Of a stretch of DNA of 64,000 bases, positions 11,040 to 22,019 are shown piece by piece. A program made the position numbers and the translations under genes. How positions within the stretch are numbered: the stretch's first letter is position 1; every line of letters starts with the position of its first letter. Source of the DNA: Heloderma charlesbogerti (Eukaryota; Chordata; Lepidosauria; Squamata; Helodermatidae); assembly GCA_026122225.1 (NCBI GenBank), contig JANEZZ010002675.1:682001-746000 (forward strand). The letters are read 5' to 3'. Below the pieces are notes generated by a model, which made no database searches, was not told where the DNA came from, and saw only the letters and a program-made list of their open reading frames with translations.

Positions 11040-12112
11040 GTATAGGAATGCAGTCTAAGATACTTAATACAGAGTTGGAGTTCAAAATTATGTTTTGCCT
11101 AACCAAACTAAAAGTAAGATTCAGACTACTATCTGACTCATCTGGCAGGTTGTAACATCAACAATGGTCACAGAAACATGAGAAAAAAAATATCAAGGCA
11201 TTAGTATTTCCTGGAATTTGATCTCTCAGTGAGCTATCAATGACAGAAACTGGAAATCCACCCAAATTCTTCAATGTTTTCTGTCCTGTGGTGTGAGTCT
11301 CACAGGCCAAATGGGGCTACTGACATCTAGCTGAAAATTCTTTTAGTGTCCATTAAAACTGATAAATACTTTCCCCCTCGTCTAGAAATCTGTGAACAGC
11401 TGTGGGATACTTGCATGTATGGATCTGTGCCCCCTTACTTAACATATGATCAGCTTTGACAGTGCTAATCATCTGTTTGGCAGCAGGGGCATCTGGATTC
11501 AGTCCTCCTATTCTCCCTGAACAAATAAACAGTGTTCTCAAAGATGGCCACATCACCTAGCTAGTTTTATGTGCATGGTCCAGTTCTGTGGCAGATACTA
11601 TGCACATGGCCCCAGCTGTTGGATATGGGGATCCAGCCATAAGACTGATTTATTGCACAGGCTCTCTGAATGCTATTAGCCTCTCTCTGGACTGGCTCTC
11701 TTAATGTTGGGTCATACACTTATCTCAGAGAATCAAAGAAACAGAGTCAGTGAGGTCTTCTTCTCTGAGCATTTAGAAGACATAAAAATTGGATCTAGCA
11801 TCTCTATACATGTAAAATAAAGAAATTTTCAGTTTATTTTGTCAAAATATAAAATAAACAGTTCAGATTAATCTGGATCAGAGACAAATGTCAACTCTGA
11901 ATTATAGGGATCCCACTACCAGTCTCCTGTTGAATTTATAGGGAGATAAATGATGAGAGTCTGTTATCAAATAATGTCACATTAGTGGTATATTCATCTT
12001 TGAAGTTAATTTTGTAACCTCCGCCTCCTTCTTGATAATTCCCGAAAAAAAAGTATTTGCTTAAACAAAAGATGTTATAGGTAAGCCCATTTTGGGGTAC
12101 AACTCCTGATGC
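11040..12112. other. Unique DNA, no gene seen
   Basis: Only short chance ORFs. No repeat is recognised. Confidence 0.4.
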
Positions 12113-12114
12113 GA

Positions 12115-13085
12115 AGTTGTTGTTGCTGTTGTTGCTGTTGTTGTTATTTACATTTTTATACTGCCCTATAGCCGAAGCTGTCTGGGTGGTTTACAAAGGT
12201 TAAAACATTAAATACAATATAGGAAGTTTAAAAGCCATTTACAAAAAAGCACATAAAAGCACAGACAATATACACAAACAACATATAACTAAAAACAACT
12301 TTGAACTGTCAGTCATAACTAAAGACAAATCCAGGACTGATTAAAACTCATCATGTGCTGCCAAACGGCTGGAAAAAGAGATAGGTCTTAACCTGGCACC
12401 AAAAAGACAACAATGTTGGCACCAGTCAGACCTTATCAGAGAGCTTGTTCCACAGATGGGGGGCCACCACTGAGAAGGCCCTCTCCCTCATTGCTGCCTT
12501 CCAAGGTTCACTTGGAGGAAGACCTTAGATGCTGAACATAGCGTATGGGTAGGTTCATTTTGGAAGAGGCGTGCCATCAGGTGTTGCGGTCCCAAGCCAT
12601 GTAGGGCTGTATAGGTTAAAACCAGCACCTTGACTTGAACTCGGAAGCATATAGGCAGCCAGTGCAAGTCAGCCAGAGTCGGTAATATATGTTCAGACCT
12701 TCTGGTCCCCGTTATCAATCTGGCCACTTGCATTTTGCACAAGCTGTAGCTTTCAAACTGTCTTCAAAGACAGCCCCACATAGAATGCATTGCAGTAATC
12801 CAACTTGTAGGTTACCGGAGCATATGTATCTGAAGCCGAGTTATCCCTGTCCAGATAGGGGCATAGCTGGGCCTCCAACCAAAGTTGGTAGAAGGCACTC
12901 CATGCCGCTGAGGCTACCTGAGCCTCAAGTGACAAAGATGGTTCCAGGAGGACCCGCAAGCTGTGGACCTCCTCCTTTGGGGGAAGTGCAACCTCATGCA
13001 GAACAAGTTGAGCACCTTCCATCTGGTCAGCAGAACCACCCACCAACAGCATCTCAGTCTTGTCTGAATTGAGCTTCAGTAGCTC
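12115..13085 (-). mobile_element. L2-type LINE, 5'-truncated copy
   Basis: From the 3' end: a (GTT/GCT)n simple repeat at 12115-12147, the UTR phrase ATAGCCGAAGCTGTCTGGGT, then minus-strand remnants of the RT thumb and C-terminal domain. The piece 13052-12753 contains MLLVGGS, LDYCNAFYVGLSLKTV; the piece 12742-12488 contains ARLITGTRRSEHILPTLADL, HWLPICFRVQVKVLVLTYTA. These correspond to RLDYCNALYVGLLLKTV and LVLTFKTL in the fuller copy at 14.4 kb. The frame is broken. Truncation at about 13085 falls within the post-RT region, as is usual for incomplete target-primed reverse transcription. Confidence 0.85.
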
Positions 13086-13089
13086 TCAA

Positions 13090-14383
13090 CCTCATTTAAA
13101 CCCTGCCTGTGTGGTTTTTGTATTGGATTCAACAAAACTAATTTCACTTAATTGATTTGTATTCTGCCATGCAGATTTATTTATCTCAGACACCTACAAT
13201 TTCATCTTACATATTCAAGATTAGCAGGGTATGGGGCCTTAGCTTTTTCTCATTGTAATTTAAATTAGAAGTTTATGCTTGCTTTGTAATGGAAAAAAGA
13301 CACTGATAATAGGGCAAATTAATCCTTTCCAGCTGGAAAGCTTTAGAAAGAAAAAATAAAAAATCAGTGTGTTCCTTGAATTCCTCAGTCAGATACATGT
13401 TTGTTTTTAAGCTCACGGCACTAAAATTCATAGGTCTCATTTAGCAACAAACCACTTTGGCCTTTTGACTTGGTTACATTGCCAAACTTTTAAACTGACA
13501 TGGAAGTGAACTATTTTTGAAAACCAAATTTTGCCTATGTAAAGGGATGACTTCAGCCATAGGTCAGGCCTATAAGGTAATGATTCTGGGGTTTCCATAT
13601 TTCATATGTTTACCAAAATCTTTAGTGAAAGGTGAAATTACTAATGCAAACTATTATAAATATCTAGGATATTAAAAACAAGGTCTGATCTTCTTTACTA
13701 ATAACATTAATTTGCAACTGAGTATTTCAAATAATGTAGAGAATGATGAAGAATTATACGTATCTGATATCCCTATATCTCTTGCAGTCATTTTTTATTG
13801 TTATTTATTTTTAGAAAGAGTGGGTTTTGCTGCCCTTTTACAGCTGCCACCCTAGGAGACTGCCCAGGTCTGCCTATATGCTGACTGATTCTTGTATGGA
13901 TAATGGCTATATTCAAATGTAGCAATCATACATGAGGTTAGATCCAGGATCTGCCTTCCACAAGAGGAAGGGCTCTGCTTGGGTAAAGTCCCTCTGCTCA
14001 GTTTTTGGGGATCCCCCCTCAGACCCCACACCATAGTTCACCCCACTCAGCAGGGTTTCTTGACTCCCGGAAGTGTCATTTTGCTTCCGAATAAGGTGTG
14101 TGCTCGCCGCACGCCTTGTTTTGGAACAAAACTGCCACTTTTTTGCTGGCATTGCACCTCCAAATTTTGTCAGTAAATTTGGTGCTGCAACAGACAGCAA
14201 GGGTGCGGCCCTGGTGGCATCTGGGGAGGCAGTGTGATGCTCCAGGCCCTCAAAAGCTGCTCACCCCTGATTTACTGAAACAAGCCAACTTCAAACCATG
14301 GCTTATGAAGCTGGCCTGTTTCAATTAACTAGAGTTTAGATTAGTCTGTGTTTAGGGCTTGGACATATTGATAAACTGCAGTC
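13090..14383. other. Mostly unique DNA, no gene seen
   Basis: 13830-14270 is more GC-rich and may be an unidentified old repeat, but I cannot align it to anything here. No ORF with a domain. Confidence 0.35.
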
Positions 14384-14546
14384 TATTTATTATTATTATT
14401 ATTAATTTGTATTATTATGTATGTATGTATGTATTTATTATTATTAAATTTATTAATCGCCCATCTGGCTGGTCACCCAGCCACTCTGGGTGATGTACAG
14501 CGTATAATAAAACAGTTTAAAACAATAAAATGTTTTCTAAAATACC

Positions 14547-15323
14547 CTAACCCACCCCAAATGCCTGCCTGAACAACCATATTTTTAATGCACGGCGGAA
14601 GCTCATTAAAGAGGGGGAATGGTGGAGTTCCCTAGGGAGGGAGTTCCACAGAGTGGGGGCCACCACAGAAAAGGCCCTCTCCCTAGCCCTCACCAGTCTA
14701 GCTGTCCTGGCTGATGGGACAGAGAGAAGGTCATCCAAGGCTGATCTTGTTAAGCGGCCTGTCTGGTGTTGCTGGAGGCACTCCTTAAGATAGGCTGGGC
14801 TGGAACCATATAGGGTTTTAAAGGTCAAAACCAAGACCTTGAATTTGGCCCGGAAAACAACTGGTAATCAGTACAACTCCTTCAGCACTGGAGTGATGTG
14901 ATCTCGCTGGCGGCTGCCTTTAATCAGGCGAGCCGCCGCGTTCTGTACCAGCTGCAGCTTCCGAACTGTCTTCAAGAGTAACCCCACATAGAGTGCATTA
15001 CAGTAGTCTAAACGAGAGGAGACCAGGGCATGTACTACCGATGGGAGCAGATGGTCGGGAAGGAAGGGGCGCAGCCGCCGTATCAGATGGAGTTGATACA
15101 GCGCTGCCTGGCTCACAGCTGACACCTGAGCCTCCATGGACAGCTGGGAGTCCAAAATGACCCCCAGGCTGCGGACCTGGTCTTTCAAGGGTAGCCGTAC
15201 CCCATTCAACACCAGGTCAACATCTCCCAACCTACTCTTGTCTCCCACCAAAAGTACCTCGGTCTTGTCAGGGTTCAACTTCAGCTTATTCCTCCCCATC
15301 CAGCCACTCACCGTCTCCAACAT
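14547..15323 (-). pseudogene. L2 ORF2, thumb and C-terminal region
   Basis: Two segments lie in one frame. 15323-14868 contains [50 protein letters not shown]. 14834-14547 contains LVLTFKTLYGSSPAYLKECL, RERAFSVVAPTLWNSLPREL, FRRALKIWLFRQAF. A single TGA in LKELY-stop-LPVVFRAKFKV separates them, very likely a Trp codon change (the copy at 12.6 kb has HWLP). The C-terminal ALKIWLFRQAF ending is the usual end of L2-type ORF2 just before the 3'UTR. Confidence 0.85.
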
Positions 15324-16663
15324 TTGGACAGGGATTCTACAGCCAACCTTGGTGAAGATTTGAACAAGAGGTAGAGCTGCGTGTCATCCACATATTGATG
15401 ACACTGCACCCTGAACCTCCTGATGATAGCCCCCAGCGGCTTCACATAGATGTTAAATAGCATCGGGGAGAGGATGGAACCCTGTGGCACCCCACAAGTG
15501 AGTGGCCACGGGTCTGAAACCTCCTCTCCCAGTGCTACCCTCTGGTACCTGCCGGAGAGGAAGGACCGGAACCACCGCAATACAGTGTCTCCAATGCCCA
15601 ACCCCTCCAGGCGGTCCAGGAGGATACCATGGTCAATGGTATCAAAAGCCACTGAGAGGTCGAGGAGAACAAGGAAGGAGCATTCGCCCCTATCCAGAGC
15701 CCTCCTCATATCATCCACCAAGGCGACCAAGGCCGTTTCTGTCCCATGCCCAAGCCTGAAGCCTGACTGAAATGGGTCTAGATAATCGGTTTCTTCCAAG
15801 TGTGCCTTCAACTGCATCGCCACCACCTGCTCAATCACCTTGCCCAAAAATGGCAGATTTGAGACTGGGCGAAAGTTGTTCAGAACTTGAGGATCCAAGG
15901 AGGGCTTCTTTAAGAGCGGTCTTATCACTGCCTCTTTGAGGGCTGATGCCATCACTCCCTCCTCAAGGGAGGCGTTCACCACCGCCCTGATCCCCTCACC
16001 CAGTCTCTCTCTGCAGCCCATAATGAGCCAAGATGGGCAAGGATCAAGTAAGCAGGTGGTCGGCCTTACAGATGAAAGCACCTTGTCCACTTCATCAGGA
16101 GGAAGAAGCTGGAACCGATCCCACAAATCCGGTTTGCCACAGGCCACCTCTTGCTCACCAACTGTATCCACAGCGTGCAGAGTAACACTCCTAATCTGAT
16201 CAATTTTATCTGCAAAGTGCCTTGCCAAGGCCTCACAGGAGGCCTTAGAATGCTCCAGTGGTTCAGGAGCCACAGGACCGACCAGGCTCCAGACCACTTG
16301 GAACAGCCTCCTGGGACAGCACTCTGCAGACGCAATAGAGGCAGCATAATATTCCTTTTTTGCTGCTTTTACCGCCACGTGATAGGCTGAAGATACAGCT
16401 CTAGCCCGTGTCTGATCATCTTTGGAGCGAGACTTCCGCCACCGGCGCTCTAGCTGTCTCACCTCCTGTTTCAGAGCTCGTAGCCGCAGATTGAACCATG
16501 GTGCAGTCCGAGCCCTGTTCAGGGGGAGAGGGCGTTTTGGAGCCACCTGATCTAATGCCCCAGTGATTGCGGCATTCCAGCCACCCACCAGGGTCTCGAC
16601 CGAGTGGCCGTTGGTGTGCCCCAGAGAATCCCCAAGCGCGTTCAGGAATCCATTTGGCTCCAT
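15308..16663 (-). pseudogene. L2 ORF2, reverse transcriptase core
   Basis: 451 codons. Residues 1-200 form a basic linker (ALKQEVRQLERRWRKS). The RT core follows: FRPVSNLPFLGKVIE, FQSGFRLGHGTETA, motif [31 protein letters not shown], and motif C YVDD in HQYVDDTQLYL. Most non-LTR elements, including the sister copy at 21.0 kb, have YADD here; Val is still compatible with the catalytic Asp pair. The frame is lost at about 15310-15325 (SLSKCWRR then stop), and the next part continues in another frame as MLETVSGWMG. The polymerase is therefore split and non-functional. Confidence 0.88.
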
Positions 16664-16666
16664 AAG

Positions 16667-17615
16667 ATGCCTGGGTCATTTTAATGGGTCCTCCACCCCT
16701 GCGGAGGGGTTGTAGAACCAAGAAGTCCAACGTCACCAGATAGTGATCTGACCATGACAAGGGGATGGTGGATATACCCCCGACTTCCAGATCACTCCCC
16801 GCTTCTCCAGAAACAAACACAAGGTCTAGTGCATGACCGGCTACATGGGTGGGCCCAGTTAGAATATGGTGCAGCTCCCAGGAGGCCATGGTCTCCATGA
16901 AGTCCCGAGGTGCTCCTGTGAGGATGGCCTCTGAATGTACGTTGAAGTCCCCCAACACCAATAAGTTAGGGGACTATACACGCACATCAGAGACCACCTC
17001 AAGCACCTCAGCCAGGAAGTCAGTCGTGCAGCGGGGTGGACGGTACACGAGCAGAATCCCCAGACTGTCCTTCGGGCCCAACATCCAGTACATGCACTCA
17101 GCAACCTTGGTCTCCCGGAGAGGGGGCCTGGTGAAGACCAAGGACTCTCGGTAGATAACAGCCACTCCCCCTCCCCAATCCCCAGCCCTTGGCTGCTGTG
17201 CATACGAAAATCCAGCTGGACACATGGCTGCAAGGGTTGAAGCAGCAGCCTTGGCCAGCCAGGTCTCCGTAATACATGTCAGGTCTGCACCCTCATCCAG
17301 GATCATGTCATGGATGAGGGAGGTTTTCTGGGTAACAGACCTGGCATTGCAGAGCAGCAAACGAAGGCCAGAAGATGGGGTCACGCCTCCCCCAGCCATC
17401 CTTTGGCTCTGGACAGGCCCAGAGCAGGGGACAGATACTACACATCTCTCCCTTGTTCCCCTTACCTGGCATGGCCTGCCCCTAGCGCTCCGCCAGTGCC
17501 TGCTGCCCAGCCTCGGTATGTTCTGGCCCCCAACAGTCCCCCCACTGCCTCCATCAGGTGGACACATGCCCCCTCGCTCCCGCCTATCAGGCAGGCTACC
17601 CATCCCTAAAAACAC
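16667..17615 (-). pseudogene. L2 ORF2, endonuclease (APE-like) domain
   Basis: The AP-endonuclease-like domain would nick target DNA to prime reverse transcription. Visible motifs: LLLCNARSV with the active-site Asn near residue 88, ITETWL with the catalytic Glu, VYRPP, then LGDFNVHS (Asp/Asn pair), HALDLVFVSG and WSDHYLV. One in-frame TAG (about 16974-16976) lies between VVSDVRV and LLVLGDFNV; the frame is unchanged on either side, so it is a simple nonsense change. The frame is lost near 16670-16710 where MTQASY shifts to the frame that continues as MEPNGFLNAL. The first 80 residues are Gly/Pro/Arg-rich and may be partly untranslated leader; the true start codon is uncertain. Confidence 0.8.
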
Positions 17616-17684
17616 AACAAAATCCCCCAGAAATTAAAACAAACAAACAAACCAAAAACAATTAAAAATCCCCTTAAAAATAAT

Positions 17685-17973
17685 GCCAGGCAGGAGTCCG
17701 CAGGGAAGGCCTGGTGTTAGTGGTGGCGGCGGCGGCAGCAGGCCCAGCAGCAGCAGGCACGCCTCTTCCCAATGGTGGTAGCATCTCCTGCAGGTCCTGG
17801 CTCTCCCAGGCCAGCTTATGCTGCCCCTCCAAGAAGGGGCAGGTGGAAGCAGCACAGCTGGCTCTGTACCTGGGGGCCTGGTCCTGCAGGGACTGGCCGT
17901 CTGCCAGGCAGAAGTCCGCAAGGAAGGCCTGGTGGTGGCGGCAGCGGCGGCAGCAGCAGCAGCAGCAGCTGCT

Positions 17974-18029
<56 letters not shown>

Positions 18030-18307
18030 CACGCCTCTTCCCCGGTGGTGGCAGCTTCTCCTGCAGGCCCTGGCTTTCCCAGGCCACCTCAGTCAGCCAG
18101 CTTATGTAGCCCCTCCAGGAAGGGGCAGGTGGAAGCAGCACAGCTGGCTCGCTACCTGGGGGTCTGGTCCTGCAGGTACTGGCGGTCTGCTAGGCAGAAG
18201 TCCGCAGGGAAGGCCTGGTGTTGGTGGTGGCAGCAGCAGGCCCAGGAGCAGCAGGCACGCCTCTTCCCCAATGGTGGCAGCTTCTCTTGCAGGCCCTGGC
18301 TGTCCCA
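17685..18307 (-). repeat. Tandem GC-rich 5' array of the L2 element (2.5 units)
   Basis: Three direct copies start with an AGGCAG-AGTCCGCA-GGAAGGCCTGGTG motif at about 17685, 17903 and 18189. Each continues with a CAG-rich block, GGCACGCCTCTTCCC, then GGCAGCTTCTC, CAGGCCCTGGCT, and (in the first two) CCCCTCCA-GAAGGGGCAGGTGGAAGCAGCA with GGTCCTGCAGG. The units are about 218 and 286 bp; the third is partial. The length difference comes mainly from CAG expansion in unit 2 and a short insertion. It lies directly upstream of ORF2 in the sense of the LINE, the place of a 5'UTR/promoter or an ORF1. Open frames here code only homopolymers and are not believed. Confidence 0.75.
17951..18028. repeat. 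(CAG)6-CTGCTG-(CAG)18 microsatellite
   Basis: Six CAG units at 17951-17968 are followed by a short CTGCTG inversion and 18 uninterrupted CAG units at 17975-18028. The corresponding blocks in the neighbouring array units have only two or three CAG units in a row, so the expansion happened within one unit of the tandem array. The poly-Gln, poly-Ala and poly-Cys frames across it are by-products. Confidence 0.95.
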
Positions 18308-18510
18308 TCTTTTTCCCAGGGAACCTGGGGCAGCATACATAATCCTCCTTTCCATTATCTTCACAACAACAACCCTGTGAGGTAGGCTGGGCTGAGAGTC
18401 TGTGACTGGCCCGAAGTCACCCAGTGAGCTTCCATGGCTGAGTGGGGACTAGAAGCTGGATCTCCCAACTCCCAGTCCAGCACTCTAGCCACTACACCAC
18501 ACTGGCTCTC
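18308..18510 (-). mobile_element. tRNA-headed SINE (type A)
   Basis: The plus strand reads tail to head: CAGGGAACCTGGGGCAGCAT, CACAACAACAACCCTGTGAG, GTGACTGGCCCGAAGTCACC, GAGTGGGGACTAGAAGCTGG, ACTACACCACACTGGCTCTC. The last part is the reverse complement of the tRNA-like head GAGCCAGTGTGGTGTAGT, with box-A-like and box-B-like stretches (GGTGTAGTGG; AGTCCCCACTC region). It abuts the 5' end of the L2 element. Confidence 0.8.
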
Positions 18511-18703
18511 GACACCAAAACTGAAAATTGAAGTGAAAGGTTCCAGTTTCCTTGTAGCTATGACAGAGGAGGAGAGGGAAGTCAGGAGAACATGAAACCC
18601 CAAGGCTCTTTCAAGTAACAATAAACCATAGTTTATTGTTACATCTGAACACAATGAATGAGAAAAATGTGATGGATACCAGGAGTGTAGTGTGGACATG
18701 TGC

Positions 18704-18789
18704 AGTGCAATCTTATGCATGTTTACTCGGAAATAGGTTCGACTTTGCTCAGTGGGGCTTATTCCCCAGCAAGAGTGTTGAGATTGCAG
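18704..18789. mobile_element. Short foldback MITE (CAGTGCAATC family)
   Basis: It begins CAGTGCAATCTTATGCATGT and ends GTGTTGAGATTGCA, with a middle of AGTGGGGCTTATTCCC. The same layout, with better ends, recurs at 35616-35706 and 49610-49710. These are non-coding elements with inverted ends related to the 10.2-kb and 24.3-kb elements. Confidence 0.6.
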
Positions 18790-18799
18790 ATTTAAATGT

Positions 18800-19970
18800 G
18801 CTATTCTGGATTTAGAAGAACAAATCCTACTGATTTTTTCAGCCGCTCATCAGAAATGGAACTAAAATAATAGTGGCTGATCAGTGAATTATTTTGTCAA
18901 AATCACTAGAAGATAAGGCCATCCTTTCCCCATTTGTAACTTGGGAGGAAAAGATGATTACAGGCTCCATATCTTTCTTGTGACTGAAACAAAAAGAACT
19001 GTATATGCTTCAAGCCAAACCTTGTGAAAGCCATTTATCTCAGTTTTGTATCTTTGTTGAATTTCCTGGTTTTATTAGAAGGAATGCACCACCTTGCAAT
19101 CTTTGCTCTACCAGGAGACACCTCCTTGGGCTATTTATTCTACTAAAGCACCTTTTGATCTTTCATGTGGCTTTTATTTTATGTTCTAGGACCATCTAAA
19201 TATTATTTTCTCTTCCTGATAGATGTTTATGTCTAGTCCATATTTTAACATCTCTTGGGCTTGTAGACATTGTGGTGCATTGGTTTGACTATAGGCAACA
19301 TCCGGGGTGCACTATGTTATCACCAAAATTCAGCAAGATTTTGTTGGGGCCAGAAAAACTGCCCATTATAAAGGAGAAAATTAATTGTCCATTCCTATTC
19401 AAACTTAGAATTAGAATGGTTATTAGAGGGATATGTTAGGATTATATTTTACAAGAACTGCATCTATTATAGCAATAACAAACTTAAAATTTTTTACAGT
19501 AGAGGTAGTCGATACAGTCAGAATACTATGAGAATCTAATGCAGGAACATTTTTATGACTTCTGAACGTATAAACATTCTCAGGGTTGGAAATAACAGTG
19601 AATAGCTCACCCTCCTCTGCACATACACACAACACAAGTTGCCAGATTCAGACCTTAACAGAATTGCTGTTCCTTTACAAGATACACAAACAGGAAAATT
19701 ATGCCATCTGTGGCATTTTCCCATCACAGTATTGCTTGGCAGCTGTTTTGAAGGAATTTTCCTTTCTATGCAATTTTTAGAGTGACTTTCCCCCCTTCTG
19801 GGTATTTCTTGGGAGTGACAGGGATCCAAAGTGTTCCATTTGTATACCCAAGTACTTTTGTGGGCCAAATAGAGTTTTCCCATTTTCCCACTTAGTGCAT
19901 TACTTAGTGCATTACTTGCACTATTTTAGGGCCTCCTTAAGATCCCCTGAATTTCACAAGTAGCTTCTAT
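18800..19970. other. Unique AT-rich DNA, no gene seen
   Basis: Short ORFs on both strands lack domains. There is a small direct duplication of TTAGTGCATTACT near 19892-19918. Confidence 0.4.
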
Positions 19971-19971
19971 T

Positions 19972-21635
19972 TCTGTCTGTCTGTCTGTCTGTCTGTCTAT
20001 TTCTATACCACGCAATAGCTTAAGCTCTCTGGGTGGTTCACAAAAATTAAAACCAAAGAGCACATGATAAAACAATATAAAATATATCAAACATTAAAAC
20101 CACAGTATAACAATAAAACCAGAATAAAACCTAACAGCAATGCAGGGATTTAAAATACAGATTTAAAACAGCAAAGCTAAAAGTTTAGAAAGCTAAAATG
20201 CTAAAATGCCTGGGAAAATAAAAAAATGTCTTCACCTGGCACCAGAAAGAATACAATGTAGGTGCCAGGTGAACCTCACTAGGGAGCTCATTGCACAGCT
20301 GGGGTGCCACAGCAGAAAAAGCCCTTCTCCTAGTAGCTACCCACCTCACTTCCTTTGGCAAGGGCTCATGGAGAAGGGCCACTGAGGATGATCTTAAGGT
20401 CCCAGCAGGCACATATGGGAGGAGGCGATCCTTCAGATAATCTGGCCCCAAGCTGTTAAAGGCTTTGAATGTTAATATCAGCACTTTGAATCGGGCCCAG
20501 AAATGGACTGGCAGCCAGTGCAGCTGGAAAAGTACTGGTGTAATGTGATCTCATTGGCTAGTCCCTGTTAACAGTCTTGCTGCCCTAGTTTGGACCAGCT
20601 GAAGTTTCTGGACCATTTTCAAAGACAGCCCCATGTATAACACATTGCAAGAATCCAGATGAGAAGTTATCAGAGCATGGATAACTGTAGCTAGGCTGTC
20701 TCTGTCCAGATAAGGGCGTAGTTGGTATAGCAGCCTAAGCTGATAAAAGTGCTCCATGCCACTGAGTTCACTTTTGCCTCAAGTGACAGTTCTAGATCCA
20801 AGAGCACCCCCAAACTATGAACGTGATCCTTTAGGGGGAGTGCAACCCCATCCAGAACAGGTTGAACCTTGCTGGGCAGACGAACCACCCACTAACAGTA
20901 ACTCCGTCATGTCTGGATTGAGTTTCAGTTTATTGGCCCTCATCCAGTCCATTACTGTGCCCAGGCACTGATTCAGAACAGCCACTGCCTCACCTGGGTT
21001 TGATGAGAAAGACAGGTAGAGCTGGGTGTCATCCGCATATTGATGGCACCTCAGTCCACATCTCCGGATAACCTCCCCCAGCGGTTTCATGTAGATGTTA
21101 AACAGCATGGGGAATAAAATCGAGCCCTGTGGAACCCCATGGCATAATTGCCATGGCACAGAGCAATAATCCCCCAGCACCACCTTCTGGAATCAGCCAT
21201 CCAAGTAGGAGTGGAACCACTGCAGTGCAGCGCCTCCAACTCCCAACCCAGACAACCTATCCAGAAGGATACCATGGCTGATGGTATCGAAAGCTGCTGA
21301 GAGGTCCAGGAGAATCAACAGGGTCATACTCTCCCTGTCCCTCTCCTGGAGGAGATCATCCCACAGGGCGACCAAGGCAGTTTCCATTCCAAAACCAGTG
21401 CTGAATCCTGATTGAAATGGATCTAGATAATCCGTTTCATTCAAGAGTGCCTGGAGCTGTCCTACAACCACCCACTCAAGCACCTTGCCCAGGAAGGGGA
21501 TGTTGGCCACTGGCCTATAATTGTTAACATCCAGGTTAGGCTTTTTCAGGAGTAGTCTAATTACTGCCTCTTTTAAAGTGGCCAGCACCACTCCCTCTCT
21601 CAAGGAGGAATTTACAATCTCCTGGATCCAACTTT
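19972..21635 (-). mobile_element. L2-type LINE, 5'-truncated copy
   Basis: A (CTGT)7 tract at 19972-19999 marks the 3' tail. The 3'UTR (AGCTCTCTGGGTGGTTCACA) and minus-strand RT pieces follow: 20484-20185 (C-terminus: LTFKAFNSLGPDYLKDRLLP), 20757-20551, 20888-20691, 21183-20815 ([33 protein letters not shown]) and 21603-21193 ([38 protein letters not shown]). At least three frameshifts or stops break the RT. It is truncated within the RT N-terminal region at about 21635. It retains the canonical YADD motif. Confidence 0.88.
20815..21603 (-). pseudogene. L2 reverse transcriptase core (broken)
   Basis: It would be the polymerase domain of an L2-type ORF2. 21603-21193 carries the fingers/palm with motif [11 protein letters not shown]; a stop within the segment [20 protein letters not shown] separates it from 21183-20815 with motif B (GVPQGS) and C (YADD). 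The two parts share a frame, so the break between them is a nonsense change. The downstream thumb is shifted. No function is expected. Confidence 0.8.
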
Positions 21636-22019
21636 CCTTCTAATGCAGCAAGGGGGTATTGCAATTGGAAAAGAGCCTCCAAAGCCCTGCTGTGCAAGCC
21701 AAAGTGTATCTTGTCCTGTCCTTCCATTCATAGAAGACTTTTTGATCCAGCATATACTTTCATGAATGGAAGGGAGAGTAAATTGATTTTAACAAAAATT
21801 CCTGGCTTCAACATTCCCAGCAGAAACTTGATAATGCAGGTTGCCTGACTGCATACAGGAGAAGCATTTCTGCCTTTAATAATGACGCAGAACTCGAATG
21901 TTTTCCAACTACTTAAAGAATGATCAGTAATGTGTACCTGCCAGAATTCTACATGCTCGGCAATCATTGAAGGCTTAGGAAATCTGGTCTGTGTGGAATC
22001 GGACAATTCTAGTTAATCC

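Larger units (their letters stand above)
14384..18307 (-). mobile_element. Near full-length L2-type LINE
   Basis: This is the most complete L2-type retrotransposon here. On the minus strand the order is a GC-rich tandem 5' array (18307-17685), a short A/C-rich linker, an endonuclease-reverse transcriptase ORF (17615-14547), a short 3'UTR (CAGCCACTCTGGGTGATGTA), then an ATT/ATGT simple-repeat tail (14384-14455). The RT sequence (PVSNLPFLGKVIE, DPFQSGFR, GTETALVAL) is of the L2 style known from fish and squamates. The coding region carries two in-frame stops and two frameshifts, so it is inactive but not ancient. A type A SINE tail abuts its 5' boundary. Confidence 0.85.

Noticed and set aside
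15450..16390. Plus-strand ORFs of 79-106 codons
   Set aside because: They are shadows of the minus-strand L2 reverse transcriptase.
17714..18380. Long ORFs coding poly-Gln, poly-Ala, poly-Ser or poly-Cys
   Set aside because: All six frames are open simply because of the CAG tract and GC-rich tandem array.
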